A stretch of DNA of 64,000 nt from TMP-24 sp046348855 (GTDB taxonomy: Bacteria > Pseudomonadota > Alphaproteobacteria > Rhodobacterales > Rhodobacteraceae): NCBI GenBank assembly GCA_046348855.1, contig JAXMDK010000006.1, forward strand, positions 62,001 through 126,000, written 5' to 3'. Under the pieces are notes generated by a model. The model made no database searches. It was not told the origin of the DNA and was given only the letters and a program-made list of their open reading frames with translations. Shown piece after piece: positions 55,817 through 64,000 of the stretch. A program made the translations under genes and the position numbers. Position 1 is the stretch's first letter; each line of letters opens with the position of its first letter.

Positions 55817-56280
55817 CAGCGCACCTGGAAGATCGCTTCGATCTCGACCGCGACGCCCAGCGGCAGGGCCGGGGCCGAAACCGCCGAGCGGGAATGGCGC
55901 CCGGCGTCGCCCAGCACCTCGACGAGGAAGTCGGAGCAGCCGTTGATGACCTTGGGCTGGTCGGTGAAATCGGCGGTCGAGTTGACGAAGCCGGTCAGCT
56001 TGACCACCCGGACCACGCGGTCGAGATCGCCGCCGCAGGCGGCGCGGGCCTGGGCGAGAAGGTTGATCGCGCAGCGGCGGGCGGCGGCGGCGCCGGCAGC
56101 AACATCCATATCGGCGCCGAGGCGGCCCTTGATGAGCTCGTCCGGCCCCTGGCTGATCTGGCCCGAGACGAAGACGAGATCGCCCACCTGCACGAAGGGG
56201 ACGTAGTTGGCCGCCGGGGCCGGGGCGTCGGGCAGGCTGACGCCCAGATCCTGAAGCCGACGTTCGATCTTTCCGCTCAT
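55816..56280 (-). CDS. RidA family protein (YjgF/YER057c group)
   Basis: The 154-residue product shows FVQVGDLVFVSGQISQGP, then the NLLAQARAACGGDLDRVVRVVKLTGFV segment and closing LPLGVAVEIEAIF. RidA deaminates reactive enamines; this longer form with an acidic N-terminus is of the Rid subfamily annotated as endoribonuclease-like, without proof. GGAGCACC precedes the ATG at 56280. Leads the run ridA-GDPD-GNAT. Confidence 0.9.
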   Translation of the reverse strand: MSGKIERRLQDLGVSLPDAPAPAANYVPFVQVGDLVFVSGQISQGPDELIKGRLGADMDVAAGAAAARRCAINLLAQARAACGGDLDRVVRVVKLTGFVNSTADFTDQPKVINGCSDFLVEVLGDAGRHSRSAVSAPALPLGVAVEIEAIFQVR

Positions 56281-56384
56281 GGGGTGCTCCTGTGCGATGC
56301 CCGGATTTTTGCGACTGAACCTAGCGACCAACGCCGGCAGGGGAAACCCAAATCGGCGGCGGCCGGGCAAAATGGCCGGGTCGT

Positions 56385-57686
56385 TCATCCGGCGCGGAAG
56401 GCCTGGCGGAAGTAGCGGGTGAGCGGTTCGGTCAGGATGGCGAGCGCGGTGCGGTGGCCGGTTTCGAGAAACACCTCGACCGGCATGCCGGGCACCAGCG
56501 GTTCGGGACCGGCGCGCCGGGCTTCGGCGGCAGGAAGCTCGATCTCGGCCCGGTAGAAGGCCGGGCCGCTGGTGCCGTCGGCCATCGTGTCCGGTGACAG
56601 GCGAGTGACGCGGCCGGTGATGTCGGGCGTGGTGCGGCTGTCGAAGGTGGCGATGCGCAGGCTGGCGGTCTGGCCGATTGCCACCTGGTCGATGTCGGCG
56701 GGGGCGATGCGTACCTCGACCACCAGCGGTCGGCCGGCGGGCAGGATGTCGAGTATCGGTTCGGCCGGGAGGACGACGGCGGAAACCGAGGTGAACCGAA
56801 GCCCGAGAACGGTGCCGTCGAGCGGTGCGCGCAGGTCGGCGGCGGCGATGCGGTGGCGCAACCGCGCAGTGCGGTCGGCAAGATCGGCGAGCGCGGGGTC
56901 AATGTCGGCGAGGCGGGCCAGCGCCTGGTCGCGGGCCACGCGGTCGAGGTTGAGAGCTTGCAGGTCAGCCTCGTCGATGCGGCCCTGAGCCTGAGCGCGG
57001 CTGGCGTCGACGCCGGCAGCGAGTCCGTCAATGTGGGCAAGATCGGCCTTGATTGCCGAGACGCGGCCACCCTCGGCCAGGCCCTGCGCGAGGAGAGCAG
57101 CCTGGCGGTCGAGATCCTCGGTCAGAAGCCGGCGCTGGCGGTCGAGCGCGGCGGCCTGCGCGCCTAGGGCGGCGATTTCGGCCCGGGCGTCGCGTCCCCG
57201 TAGGGTGAGTGCCGAGCGTTCGGCCGTGCGGGCGGCGCGGCGAGCCTGAAACAGCGCCTGTTCTTGCGCCACGAGGTCGGTGAGCGCCGGCTGTCGGGCG
57301 ACGAGTGTTGCCAGGTCCGGCGGAAAGACGGGTGCGGAGGCGCCATCACGTTCGGCGCGGAGTCGGGCGGCCTCAGCCAAGAGGCGGGCCAACTGGCCTT
57401 CGGCGAGGGTGAGCGCGGCCCGGTCGTCGGTGGTGTCGAGGCGCAGCAGGATCTGGCCGGCCGCGACCCTGTCGCCCTCGGCGACGAGGATGGCGGCGAT
57501 GCGCCCACCATCGGGATGCTGAACGACCTGGCGGTTCTGTTCGACCTCGACCTGACCGGCGGCAATGACCGCGCCGCTGATCGGCACCAGCGCCGCCCAG
57601 CCGAGAAAGCCCGCGGCGAAGAGAATCAGGGCCAGCGCTCCGGCCAGAAGCGGCGGGCGCAACCGGGCGCGAAGGTCGCCGGTCAT
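56385..57686 (-). CDS. HlyD-family type I secretion periplasmic adaptor
   Basis: The 433-residue membrane-fusion protein has a short cytoplasmic tail, one membrane helix (about 14-34), the lipoyl half-motifs (VVQHPDGGRIAAILVAEGDRV and APLDGTVLGLRF), a long alpha-helical hairpin (about 90-270) and a beta-barrel end with PLVPGMPVEVFLETG. This is the PrtE/HlyD form that bridges an ABC exporter and TolC. It is intact and its ATG overlaps the stop of the broken ABC gene. No secreted substrate (RTX protein) or tolC lies in the window. Confidence 0.93.
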   Translation of the reverse strand: MTGDLRARLRPPLLAGALALILFAAGFLGWAALVPISGAVIAAGQVEVEQNRQVVQHPDGGRIAAILVAEGDRVAAGQILLRLDTTDDRAALTLAEGQLARLLAEAARLRAERDGASAPVFPPDLATLVARQPALTDLVAQEQALFQARRAARTAERSALTLRGRDARAEIAALGAQAAALDRQRRLLTEDLDRQAALLAQGLAEGGRVSAIKADLAHIDGLAAGVDASRAQAQGRIDEADLQALNLDRVARDQALARLADIDPALADLADRTARLRHRIAAADLRAPLDGTVLGLRFTSVSAVVLPAEPILDILPAGRPLVVEVRIAPADIDQVAIGQTASLRIATFDSRTTPDITGRVTRLSPDTMADGTSGPAFYRAEIELPAAEARRAGPEPLVPGMPVEVFLETGHRTALAILTEPLTRYFRQAFRAG

Positions 57687-59415
57687 GCCGAGGCCCGCCG
57701 CCCGCCCACGGCGGCAAGCGGGGTGGGCCGGGCCGGCGGACTCAGCCCGCCCAGCATCGCGTCGCGCGGGCCGGTGGCGCGGATCGCGCCGCCGTCGAGT
57801 GCGACGATCAGGTCGCAGTCGCGGATCAGCGACAGCCGGTGGGTGGCGATGATTGCGGCCCCGCCGGCGGCGCGGTGGCGGCGCAAGAGCTGGCCTAGCG
57901 CATTGGCACCCTCGGCGTCGAGCGCACTGTCAGGTTCGTCGAGGATAAGGAGCGGCGGTGCACCAAACAGCGCGCGGGCCAGGGCGATTCGCTGGATCTG
58001 GCCGCCAGAAAGCCCGGCACCGTCGGGCGCGAGGCGGGTGTCATAGCCATTAGGCAGGCCGACGATCAGGTCATGGGCACCGGCGGCGCGGGCGGCGGCG
58101 ACCACGGCGGCGGCATTGGGCGCGGGGTCCAGCCGGGCGATGTTTTCGGCGATGGTCCCGTTGAACAGGCCGGGGCGCTGCGGCAGGTAGCCGATGGCGG
58201 CGGCGCGGGCGGCGGGCGCATACTGGCCCAGATGCGCGCCGTCGAGGCGAACCTCGCCCCGCGCCGGGGCCAGAGCCCGGCCAGCGCGCGGACCAGCGCG
58301 GACTTGCCCGCCCGGAGGGGCCGACGATCCCGAGGATCTGGCCGGGTCCGACCGACAGGGATATGTCGCGCAAAAGCGGTTTGCCACCGCCCGGTGCGGT
58401 GACGGTCAGGCCGGTCGCGCTGAGCCGCGGCGCGGGGGCAGGCAGGGCTGTGGGCGTCGGCACCGGGTTGTTGCTGCGCAGGAAGGCCGACAGGCGTGCG
58501 CGGGCGGCCAGCGCCCGTTCGGCAAGCGCCCAGCCGGCGATCAGGGTTTCGACCGGCGCCAGCGTGCGACCCATGAGGATCGAGGCCGCGGACATCGCGC
58601 CTGCCGAGACCTGGCCTTGCAGGAACAGCCAGGCGGCGAGCCCGAGCATGGCCGATTGCAGGAGGAGCCGCGCGGCGCGGCTGATCGAGGAGGCGAGGCC
58701 GGCGGTATCGGTCAGGCGCGCCTCAGAGCGCGGCAGCGGCCAAGCGGTGTGCCTGCCAGCGGCGGGCGGCGGCGGGCCCGAGCGCGGAGGCCGCGGTCGC
58801 CTCGGGCTGGGCAAGGAACTGCGCGGCGGTCGCGTCGGCGGCGCGCGAAGCCGCGGCTGCGGTCCGCGTCAGGGCGCGGATGCGCCGGTGCGCCGCCCAG
58901 GCTTATCGCCGCCAGCCCCGCCCCGCCGGCAAGCGCCAGCAGGCCGAACAGCGGATGCAGGAGGCAGAGCGCGCCGAGAAAGACCGGCAGCCGGGCAGAT
59001 CCATCGCTGCCAGCGTCACCGGCGCCGACAGGGCCCGGTGCAGGGCGTCGATGTCGCGCAGGAGCGCGGGCGGGGCGGGGGGCGCCCCGCCGGACGGGGC
59101 GCCAAGCAGGGCGGGAAAGACCTGCAGATCGAGCTGGCGCTGGAGATGGTCGGCGCAGCGGGCGAGGATGCGGGTGCGCGCGACGTCGGCCAGTGCTAGC
59201 AGCGCGAAAAGGAACAGCACCAGCAGGAACAGCGCCGTCAGCGTTTCGGGCGACCGCGCCGGCAGCACGCGGTCATAGACCTGCAGCATGAACAGCGGGC
59301 CGGTCAGCATCAGCAGGTTGACGAAGGCGGAAAACAGTGCGCAGGCCGCAAGGGCGGCGCGGCAGGGCCGCAGGATGTCGCCGATCCGGTCTGGCGGCGG
59401 CGAGCGATCGGTCAT
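57683..59415 (-). pseudogene. type I secretion ABC permease/ATPase with about five frameshifts
   Basis: The protein can be followed across frames: MTDRSPPPDRIGDILRP, then FVNLLMLTGPLFMLQVYDRV and further membrane helices (frame 1); at about 58992 a shift to LPVFLGALCLLHPLFGLLAL; at about 58895 to AAHRRIRALTRTAAAAS; at about 58725 to EARLTDTAGLASSISRAARL up to GPSG; breaks at about 58310 and 58265 in and just after the Walker A region; then GEVRLDGAHLGQY, signature LSGGQIQRIALARAL and Walker B LLILDEPDSALD to the stop at 57683. It is the PrtD-type partner of the adaptor. Nearly every break lies in a G/C run, so either decay or local sequence error would explain it. Confidence 0.85.
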
Positions 59416-59548
59416 TCTGCACCCCTTCGGCAGCGGATGTGTTCTTGGACCCGGGAATGCGGTAAGAGGGTCCCTTGAAACCGGGGCGAGCGGACCATAA
59501 GGCTATCGGGACCGTCCGTTGACCTGGCAGCACCAACCTACGAGCGAC

Positions 59549-60313
59549 ATGTTTAGGATTCCTTTCCCCCCGTCTGCCCCGCGCAGTTCCGCCCTGCCGA
59601 TCCTGGCGCTGATGGTTGCCGCGCTGGGCGCAGGCTGCACCAAGCCCGTGCCGGGCCAGGCCTTCAATGACCCTTACGAACAGCAGAACCGGGCGGTTCA
59701 CGGGTTCAACCTGGCGGTCGACCGGGCCTTGTTCGGCGATGGCCATGTCAAGGGCGTGATCCCGAAGATCCCGACTCCGGTGACGATCGGCTTTTCCAAC
59801 TTTGCCTCGAACCTGGGGATGCCGAGCGCAATCGTGAACAACCTTCTGCAGTTGAAGCCGGGGCCAGCGGCGCAGGACACCCTGCGCTTTGCCGTCAATT
59901 CGACCGTGGGGATCGGCGGGCTGTTCGATCCGGCCTCGGCGCTGGGCGTCAATGCCAAGCAGGCCGACTTCGGCGGCACGCTCTACACCTGGGGGGTGCC
60001 TGAAGGCGCCTATCTGGAGGCGCCGCTTCTTGGCCCGTCGACCGAGCGGGATCTTGCCGGCACCATCGTCGATTTCGCGACCGACCCGGTCAACAGTGTG
60101 GCGGGGCGCCGTGAGGGTGCCTATATCAACCTCGGCCGGCTGACGGCCAAGGTCGGGAACCGCCAGCGGTTTGCCGGCACGATCGAGTCGATCCTTTACG
60201 ACAGTGCCGACAGCTATGCGCAATCGCGGCTTCTTTACTTGCAAAAGCGCCATTTCGACCTTGGCATCGCCGACGAGACCACAGACCCGAGCGAGGATCC
60301 CTATGCGCAATAA
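59549..60313 (+). CDS. mlaA: MlaA (VacJ) outer-membrane lipoprotein
   Basis: MlaA removes misplaced phospholipids from the outer leaflet of the outer membrane. The 254-residue protein has a lipoprotein signal ending LGAGC, then NDPYEQQNRAVHGFN (the family hallmark), FSNFASNLGMPSAIVNNLLQ and TLYTWGVPEGAYLEAPLLGPST. I used the ATG at 59549 ahead of the signal peptide; an in-frame TTG at 59519 is less likely. The next gene, mlaC, overlaps by 11 bases. Confidence 0.94.
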   Translation: MFRIPFPPSAPRSSALPILALMVAALGAGCTKPVPGQAFNDPYEQQNRAVHGFNLAVDRALFGDGHVKGVIPKIPTPVTIGFSNFASNLGMPSAIVNNLLQLKPGPAAQDTLRFAVNSTVGIGGLFDPASALGVNAKQADFGGTLYTWGVPEGAYLEAPLLGPSTERDLAGTIVDFATDPVNSVAGRREGAYINLGRLTAKVGNRQRFAGTIESILYDSADSYAQSRLLYLQKRHFDLGIADETTDPSEDPYAQ

Positions 60314-60902
60314 CCTGACCCGCCGCAGTTTCGGCGCGCTTGGCGCCGGCGCCCTGTCTCTGACCCTGCTGCCGCGCGCCGCTCAGGCGCTGACCGTCGA
60401 CGAGGCGCGCGCGCTGATCGACAAGCTGATCGGCGAGATCAACACCGTCATCAATTCGGGCGCCAGCGAAACCGCCATGTTCGGCAAGTTCGAATCGATC
60501 TTCGATCGTTATGCCGACGTCGACTATATCGGCATGTCGGCGATGGGTCCGGCCGGGCGCCAGGCCACCGCCGCCCAGAAGCAGGCGTTCAAGGCGGCGT
60601 TCCGGCACTATCTGGCGGTGAAATACGGCAAACGCTTCCGTGAATTCATCGGCGGCAAGATCGTGGTGACCGACGCCCATCCGCTGAAAAGCTTCTACGA
60701 GGTGGTGTCGCAGGCCAAGCTGCAGGGGCAGAACCCGTTCGAGGTTCGCTGGCAGGTGTTCGACAAGTCGGGCCAGGACCGGTTCTTCAACATCATCATC
60801 GAAGGCGTGAACATGCTGGCGTCCGAGCGCACCGAGATCGGCGCGCTGCTGGACAAGAACGGCGGCAACATCGACAAGATGATCGCCAGCCTGAAAGCCT
60901 GA
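60303..60902 (+). CDS. mlaC: MlaC/Ttg2-type phospholipid-binding periplasmic protein
   Basis: The 199-residue product has a Tat-like signal (TRRSFGALGAGALSLTLLP, cleavage near AQA) and the tol_Tim44-like MlaC fold with FDRYADVDYIGMSAMG and FREFIGGKIVV. It ferries phospholipid between MlaA and the MlaFEDB inner-membrane complex. mlaF/E/D are not in this window. The ATG at 60303 overlaps the mlaA end, giving coupled translation. Confidence 0.93.
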   Translation: MRNNLTRRSFGALGAGALSLTLLPRAAQALTVDEARALIDKLIGEINTVINSGASETAMFGKFESIFDRYADVDYIGMSAMGPAGRQATAAQKQAFKAAFRHYLAVKYGKRFREFIGGKIVVTDAHPLKSFYEVVSQAKLQGQNPFEVRWQVFDKSGQDRFFNIIIEGVNMLASERTEIGALLDKNGGNIDKMIASLKA

Positions 60903-60933
60903 GGCGTCGGACCCCGAGACGGGCGGCGGCCGT

Positions 60934-63150
60934 TCAGTTGCCGCCCAGAATTCCCAGCAAGATCTCACCCAGCGTCTGGCCGCCGCGCGGTTTCGGTTCG
61001 GCCGGCGGCTGGCCGGTGCCGTCGGCCTGGAACACCTGGCCCGGATAGGACGGCGCGGTCGGAACAGCCTGCGGCGTCTCGGACGGCGGCAGTTCCTCGG
61101 GGCGGATCATCGGCAGCGGCAGCGGCTGGACGCCATCGTGGATGCGGGTCATCACCTCGTGCCAGATTTCGGCGGGCAGCCCGCCGCCGGTCACGCCGGT
61201 CAGGGGCGAGTTGTCGTCGTAGCCCATCCAGACGCCCACCACATAGTCGGCGGTGAAGCCGATGAACCAGGCGTCCCTGGCCGACTGGGTGGTGCCGGTC
61301 TTGCCGGCGGCCTGCCAGCCGTCGAGCCGCGCCCGCCGGCCGGTACCGCGTTCGATGACCTGGGTCATCATGTAGACCAGCTGGCGGTCGGCCTGTTCGG
61401 AAATGACTCGCTCGCCCATGCCGCCTTCCTGGCCCATCAGCGGCGTGTCGTCGCCCTTGATGCGCAGGTCGACCAGGCCGTAGGGCTTGACCGATGAGCC
61501 GCCGTTGAGGATGCCGGCGTAGGCGCCGGTCATTTCCAGAAGCGTCGATTCCGACACGCCGAGCGCCACCGCCGGGCCGGCGGCGAGGTCGGAGGCGAAG
61601 CCGAACTGGTTGGCGACCTGGCGCACCGCGTCCAGGCCCGCCCGCTGCGACACGCGCACCGTGGCGGTGTTGACCGAATGGGCCAGCGCGTCGGTATAGC
61701 TGATGATCCCGTGGAAGTCGGGTTCGTAGTTCTTGGGGCACCAGTCGCCCGAACCCTTGACGAACAGGCAGACAGGTGAATCGTCGACCAGCGAATTTTC
61801 GGTATCGCCGAGGTCAAGCGCCGCCGCATAGACGAAGGGCTTGAAGGTCGAGCCGGTCTGGCGGCGGGCCTGGGTGGCGCGGTTGAAGGCGCCCGAAACC
61901 GCCGATTCGCGCCCGCCAACCATGGCGCGCACCGCGCCGTCGGCCGACATGACGATGACCGCGGCCTCGGTCTTCGACCCGTCCTTGAGCTTGTTGGAAA
62001 AGACGCTGGCGACCGCATCTTCAGCCTGTTTCTGCAACTTCTGATCGAGGGTGGTGTGGATCACCACGTCCTCGGTCGTGTCCTTGGTCAGGAAATCCGG
62101 GCCGCTGTCCATCACCCAATCGGCGAAATAGCCGCCGGCGCGGGCCTCGGCGGCCTTGGACAGCTGGGCGGGATGGTCGACCGCATCCTGGTATTCGGCG
62201 TCGGTCAGATAGCCCTGTTCGTGCATCAGCCCCAGAACCACCCCAGCCCGGTCGCGGGCGCGCTGGAGGTTGTTCGTCGGCGCATAGGAGGACGGTGCCT
62301 TGAGAAGCCCGGCCAGCATCGCCGCCTCGGCCGGCGAGACGTTGGCGGCGGACTTGCCGAAATAGCGCTGGCTTGCGGCCTCGAACCCGCGGGCGCCGGC
62401 GCCCAGGTAGGCGCGGTTGAGGTAGAGCGTCAGCACGTCCTTCTTGCCATACTTGGCCTCGAGCGCGATGGCGTAGGGGATCTCCTTCAGCTTGCGCTTC
62501 AGCCCGCCGGCGCGGCAGTCGTCCTCGTAGTCCGCTTCCGACTTCCACACCTTCGGATCGTAGGGCACGCCCAGGCACAGAAGCTTGGCGAGCTGCTGGG
62601 TGATGGTCGAGCCGCCGTTGCCCTGGAACGGTCCACGGCCTTCGCGCATGTTGATGGTGATGGCGCTGAGGATGCCGCGCGGGCTGACGGCGAAGTGGCT
62701 GTAGTAGTGCTTGTCTTCGGTGGCGATGATGGCGTGCAGCAGGTTGGGCGACACGCTGTCGGCGGTGATCTGGCCGCCAAAGGTTTCACCGCGCCAGGCG
62801 AAGACCTTGCTGTCGCGATCGAGAAGCGTGACCGACCCGCGGGCGCGGGCGTCGATCAGCTTCTCGAGGGGGGGAAGCTGCGAATAGTAATAGGCGCAGA
62901 TCGCGAACAGGATGAAGGCGGCGAACAGTGCCAGGCGCAGGCCGATGCCCCAGACCAGCCGCCAGATCATGCCGAAGATCGCGGCGAAGAAGCGCACGAT
63001 GATGTTGCCGCCCCGGCCGCCGCCGCGACCGCCGCCCTTGCGCGGGCGGCGGGGTTTCGGCGCCTTGGGGGTGGAGGCGCGCGCCGGCCTCTGGGGCCGC
63101 TCTGCGGCATAACGCCTGTCGGCGACAAGCGGGGGCTTTCTGCCGGCCAT
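60934..63150 (-). CDS. mrcA: class A penicillin-binding protein 1A
   Basis: A bifunctional peptidoglycan synthase. The 738-residue protein has a basic, Pro/Arg/Gly-rich cytoplasmic N-terminus (about 1-60), one membrane helix (about 68-88), the GT51 glycosyltransferase with ATEDKHYYSHFAVSPRG and GGSTITQQLAKLL, and a transpeptidase with STFK, the HSVNTA motif and KTGTT. The C-terminal 60 residues are Pro-rich. The ATG at 63150 begins the basic tail. It is divergent from glnK and convergent with mlaC. Confidence 0.94.
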   Translation of the reverse strand: MAGRKPPLVADRRYAAERPQRPARASTPKAPKPRRPRKGGGRGGGRGGNIIVRFFAAIFGMIWRLVWGIGLRLALFAAFILFAICAYYYSQLPPLEKLIDARARGSVTLLDRDSKVFAWRGETFGGQITADSVSPNLLHAIIATEDKHYYSHFAVSPRGILSAITINMREGRGPFQGNGGSTITQQLAKLLCLGVPYDPKVWKSEADYEDDCRAGGLKRKLKEIPYAIALEAKYGKKDVLTLYLNRAYLGAGARGFEAASQRYFGKSAANVSPAEAAMLAGLLKAPSSYAPTNNLQRARDRAGVVLGLMHEQGYLTDAEYQDAVDHPAQLSKAAEARAGGYFADWVMDSGPDFLTKDTTEDVVIHTTLDQKLQKQAEDAVASVFSNKLKDGSKTEAAVIVMSADGAVRAMVGGRESAVSGAFNRATQARRQTGSTFKPFVYAAALDLGDTENSLVDDSPVCLFVKGSGDWCPKNYEPDFHGIISYTDALAHSVNTATVRVSQRAGLDAVRQVANQFGFASDLAAGPAVALGVSESTLLEMTGAYAGILNGGSSVKPYGLVDLRIKGDDTPLMGQEGGMGERVISEQADRQLVYMMTQVIERGTGRRARLDGWQAAGKTGTTQSARDAWFIGFTADYVVGVWMGYDDNSPLTGVTGGGLPAEIWHEVMTRIHDGVQPLPLPMIRPEELPPSETPQAVPTAPSYPGQVFQADGTGQPPAEPKPRGGQTLGEILLGILGGN

Positions 63151-63341
63151 CTGCTGCTCTTCCGGTATTGTTCTTGTGCTTTTGCCGCGACCATAGCCGG
63201 TTCCGTCGGCATTGTGGAGATGCCGGGGCGGCCCGTCACGTTTTCCTGACGGTGAAAAAACAGGCGATTTTCCCGGATAGCGCCGAAAAAGCAGGATTTG
63301 GCCGAGGCGCTGCGCCCCGGGCCGGACAAAACCTTGCGTTG

Positions 63342-63352
63342 CTGCGTTGCAG
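63342..63352. promoter_or_regulatory. CTGC-N3-GCAG palindrome upstream of glnK
   Basis: CTGCGTTGCAG, 52 bases before the glnK start, is a second exact match to the palindrome seen at 40056-40066. It could be a regulator site or chance. Confidence 0.3.
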
Positions 63353-63404
63353 CGATCCCATTGAAGCGGTGCAGGCAATGCGCAGGGATCACAGGAGAAC
63401 CGGG

Positions 63405-63743
63405 GTGAAACTGATCATAGCGGCAATCAAACCCTACAAGCTGGACGAGGTGCGCGAGGCGCTGGTCGCCATCGGCGTGCGGGGCATGATGGTGTCGGAG
63501 ATTAAGGGCTTCGGCGCCCAGTCCGGGCACACGGAAATCTACCGTGGCGCCGAATATGCGGTGAATTTCGTGCCGAAGGCCAAGCTCGAGATCGCGGTGG
63601 CGGACGGGCTGGCCGATGAGGTGGTCGAAACGATCGCGCGCACGGCGCGCACCGACAAGATCGGCGACGGCAAGATTTTCGTTCTGGATCTGCAACAGGC
63701 GCTGCGCGTCAGGACCGGCGAGACCGGCGACGATGCGCTGTAA
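63405..63743 (+). CDS. glnK: P-II nitrogen regulatory protein GlnK
   Basis: GlnK binds ATP/ADP and 2-oxoglutarate and controls AmtB and other targets. The 112-residue protein has MKLIIAAIKPYKLDEVREAL, the T-loop GHTEIYRGAEYAVNF with uridylylation site Y51, and KIGDGKIFVLDLQQALRVRTGE. The GTG start at 63405 has AGGAGAACC upstream and gives the universal P-II N-terminus. amtB follows after 22 bases, the classic glnK-amtB operon. Confidence 0.96.
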   Translation: MKLIIAAIKPYKLDEVREALVAIGVRGMMVSEIKGFGAQSGHTEIYRGAEYAVNFVPKAKLEIAVADGLADEVVETIARTARTDKIGDGKIFVLDLQQALRVRTGETGDDAL

Positions 63744-63765
63744 GGCAAGGGGAAAGGCAAACGCG

Positions 63766-64000
63766 ATGAAGATGAAACCCGCCCTCTGGGCATTGGCGGC
63801 GCTTGTGGCCGCTTCTCCGACGCTGGCGCAGGATGCGCCGGTCGTCGACAAGGGCGACGTGGCCTGGATGATGACCTCGTCGGCGCTGGTCCTGTTTATG
63901 ACCATACCAGGGCTGGCGCTGTTTTACGGCGGTTTGGTCCGGTCGAAGAACATGCTGTCGGTGCTGATGCAGACGACGATGATCGCCTGCCTGGTCATGG
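63766..64000 (+). CDS. amtB: ammonium transporter AmtB (3' end outside window)
   Basis: Only the first 78 codons are present. They show a signal peptide (cleavage near LAQ at residue 22), DKGDVAWMMTSSALVLFMTIPGLALFYGGLVR, the first AmtB helix with the family signature, and KNMLSVLMQTTMIACLVM. The trimeric channel moves ammonium across the inner membrane and is closed by GlnK. The reading frame runs off the end of the window. Confidence 0.96.
   Translation, partial: MKMKPALWALAALVAASPTLAQDAPVVDKGDVAWMMTSSALVLFMTIPGLALFYGGLVRSKNMLSVLMQTTMIACLVM

Noticed and set aside
57683..58387. An intact 234-codon ABC ATPase gene at the end of the secretion locus
   Set aside because: Its first 40 codons are out-of-frame sequence of the larger exporter gene and it lacks a Walker A motif, so it is only the last fragment of the frameshifted gene.

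Overview
The window is a 64 kb piece of chromosome from a high-GC alphaproteobacterium. It most resembles Rhodobacterales (Rhodobacter/Paracoccus relatives). The evidence is an NDUFS4-type complex I subunit, a TIGR02302/DUF4175 protein, an IalB-family protein, divergent tlpA/argH, phaAB genes, AmtB/GlnK, and dispersed intergenic repeats of the GGAGTATTT...AAAAG type. Gene content is mostly core. Genus cannot be fixed from the sequence alone.

Layout. 1-3.2 kb: 3' part of mutL, coupled rmuC, a VOC protein. 3.3-4.4 kb: an AT-richer, frameshifted relic of a restriction-type (HSDR_N-like) gene. 4.5-7.2 kb: rpmJ, tRNA-Val(GAC), an N-formylglutamate amidohydrolase, dinB with a zinc-ribbon extension, tRNA-Arg(TCT). 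7.3-12.7 kb: an arylsulfotransferase-like protein, NDUFS4 homologue, uvrB, then a 1.3 kb insert holding one unknown membrane protein gene and closed by a second copy of the uvrB tail. 12.8-16.4 kb: small accessory genes and accA. 16.4-23.9 kb: tfoX-like, plsC, ftsX, ftsE on the minus strand, a zinc-ribbon protein, a large DUF4175 protein, lysA. 24-28 kb: GlsB-like protein, two translationally coupled mini-lipoproteins behind argH, tlpA, gfa, tag. 28-32 kb: EAL protein, phaA and phaB separated by a perfect 17-bp inverted repeat, an EamA exporter. 32-40 kb: YdcH, a TrmN6-like methyltransferase, DUF2007, a polyprenyl diphosphate synthase, then leuB, a membrane protein, leuD, hdeD and leuC, with a 28-codon ORF in the leuC leader. 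40-49 kb: hisN-type phosphatase, IalB-like protein, asparaginase, TSUP permease, serB, sulfotransferase, serC, serA, PPP phosphatase. 49-56 kb: 5-FTHF cyclo-ligase, thiolase, rsmD, a frameshifted FAD reductase, peroxiredoxin, phhB, GNAT, GDPD, RidA. 56-59.4 kb: type I secretion adaptor plus an ABC transporter broken by about five frameshifts. 59.5-64 kb: mlaA, mlaC, a class A PBP, glnK and the start of amtB.

Functional links. Three amino-acid pathways are well represented: leucine (leuB, leuC, leuD), serine (serA, serB, serC, all steps) and the last steps of arginine and lysine (argH, lysA). phaA/phaB make 3-hydroxybutyryl-CoA for polyhydroxybutyrate. Cell-envelope functions (ftsEX, plsC, mlaA/mlaC, PBP1A, an LptM-like lipoprotein) are spread through the window. 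No CRISPR array, integrase, transposase or rRNA was seen. The most unusual items are the uvrB-tail duplication with its unknown cargo gene, the phaA-phaB inverted repeat, the promoter-linked short ORF before leuC, and the multiply frameshifted secretion and restriction loci.
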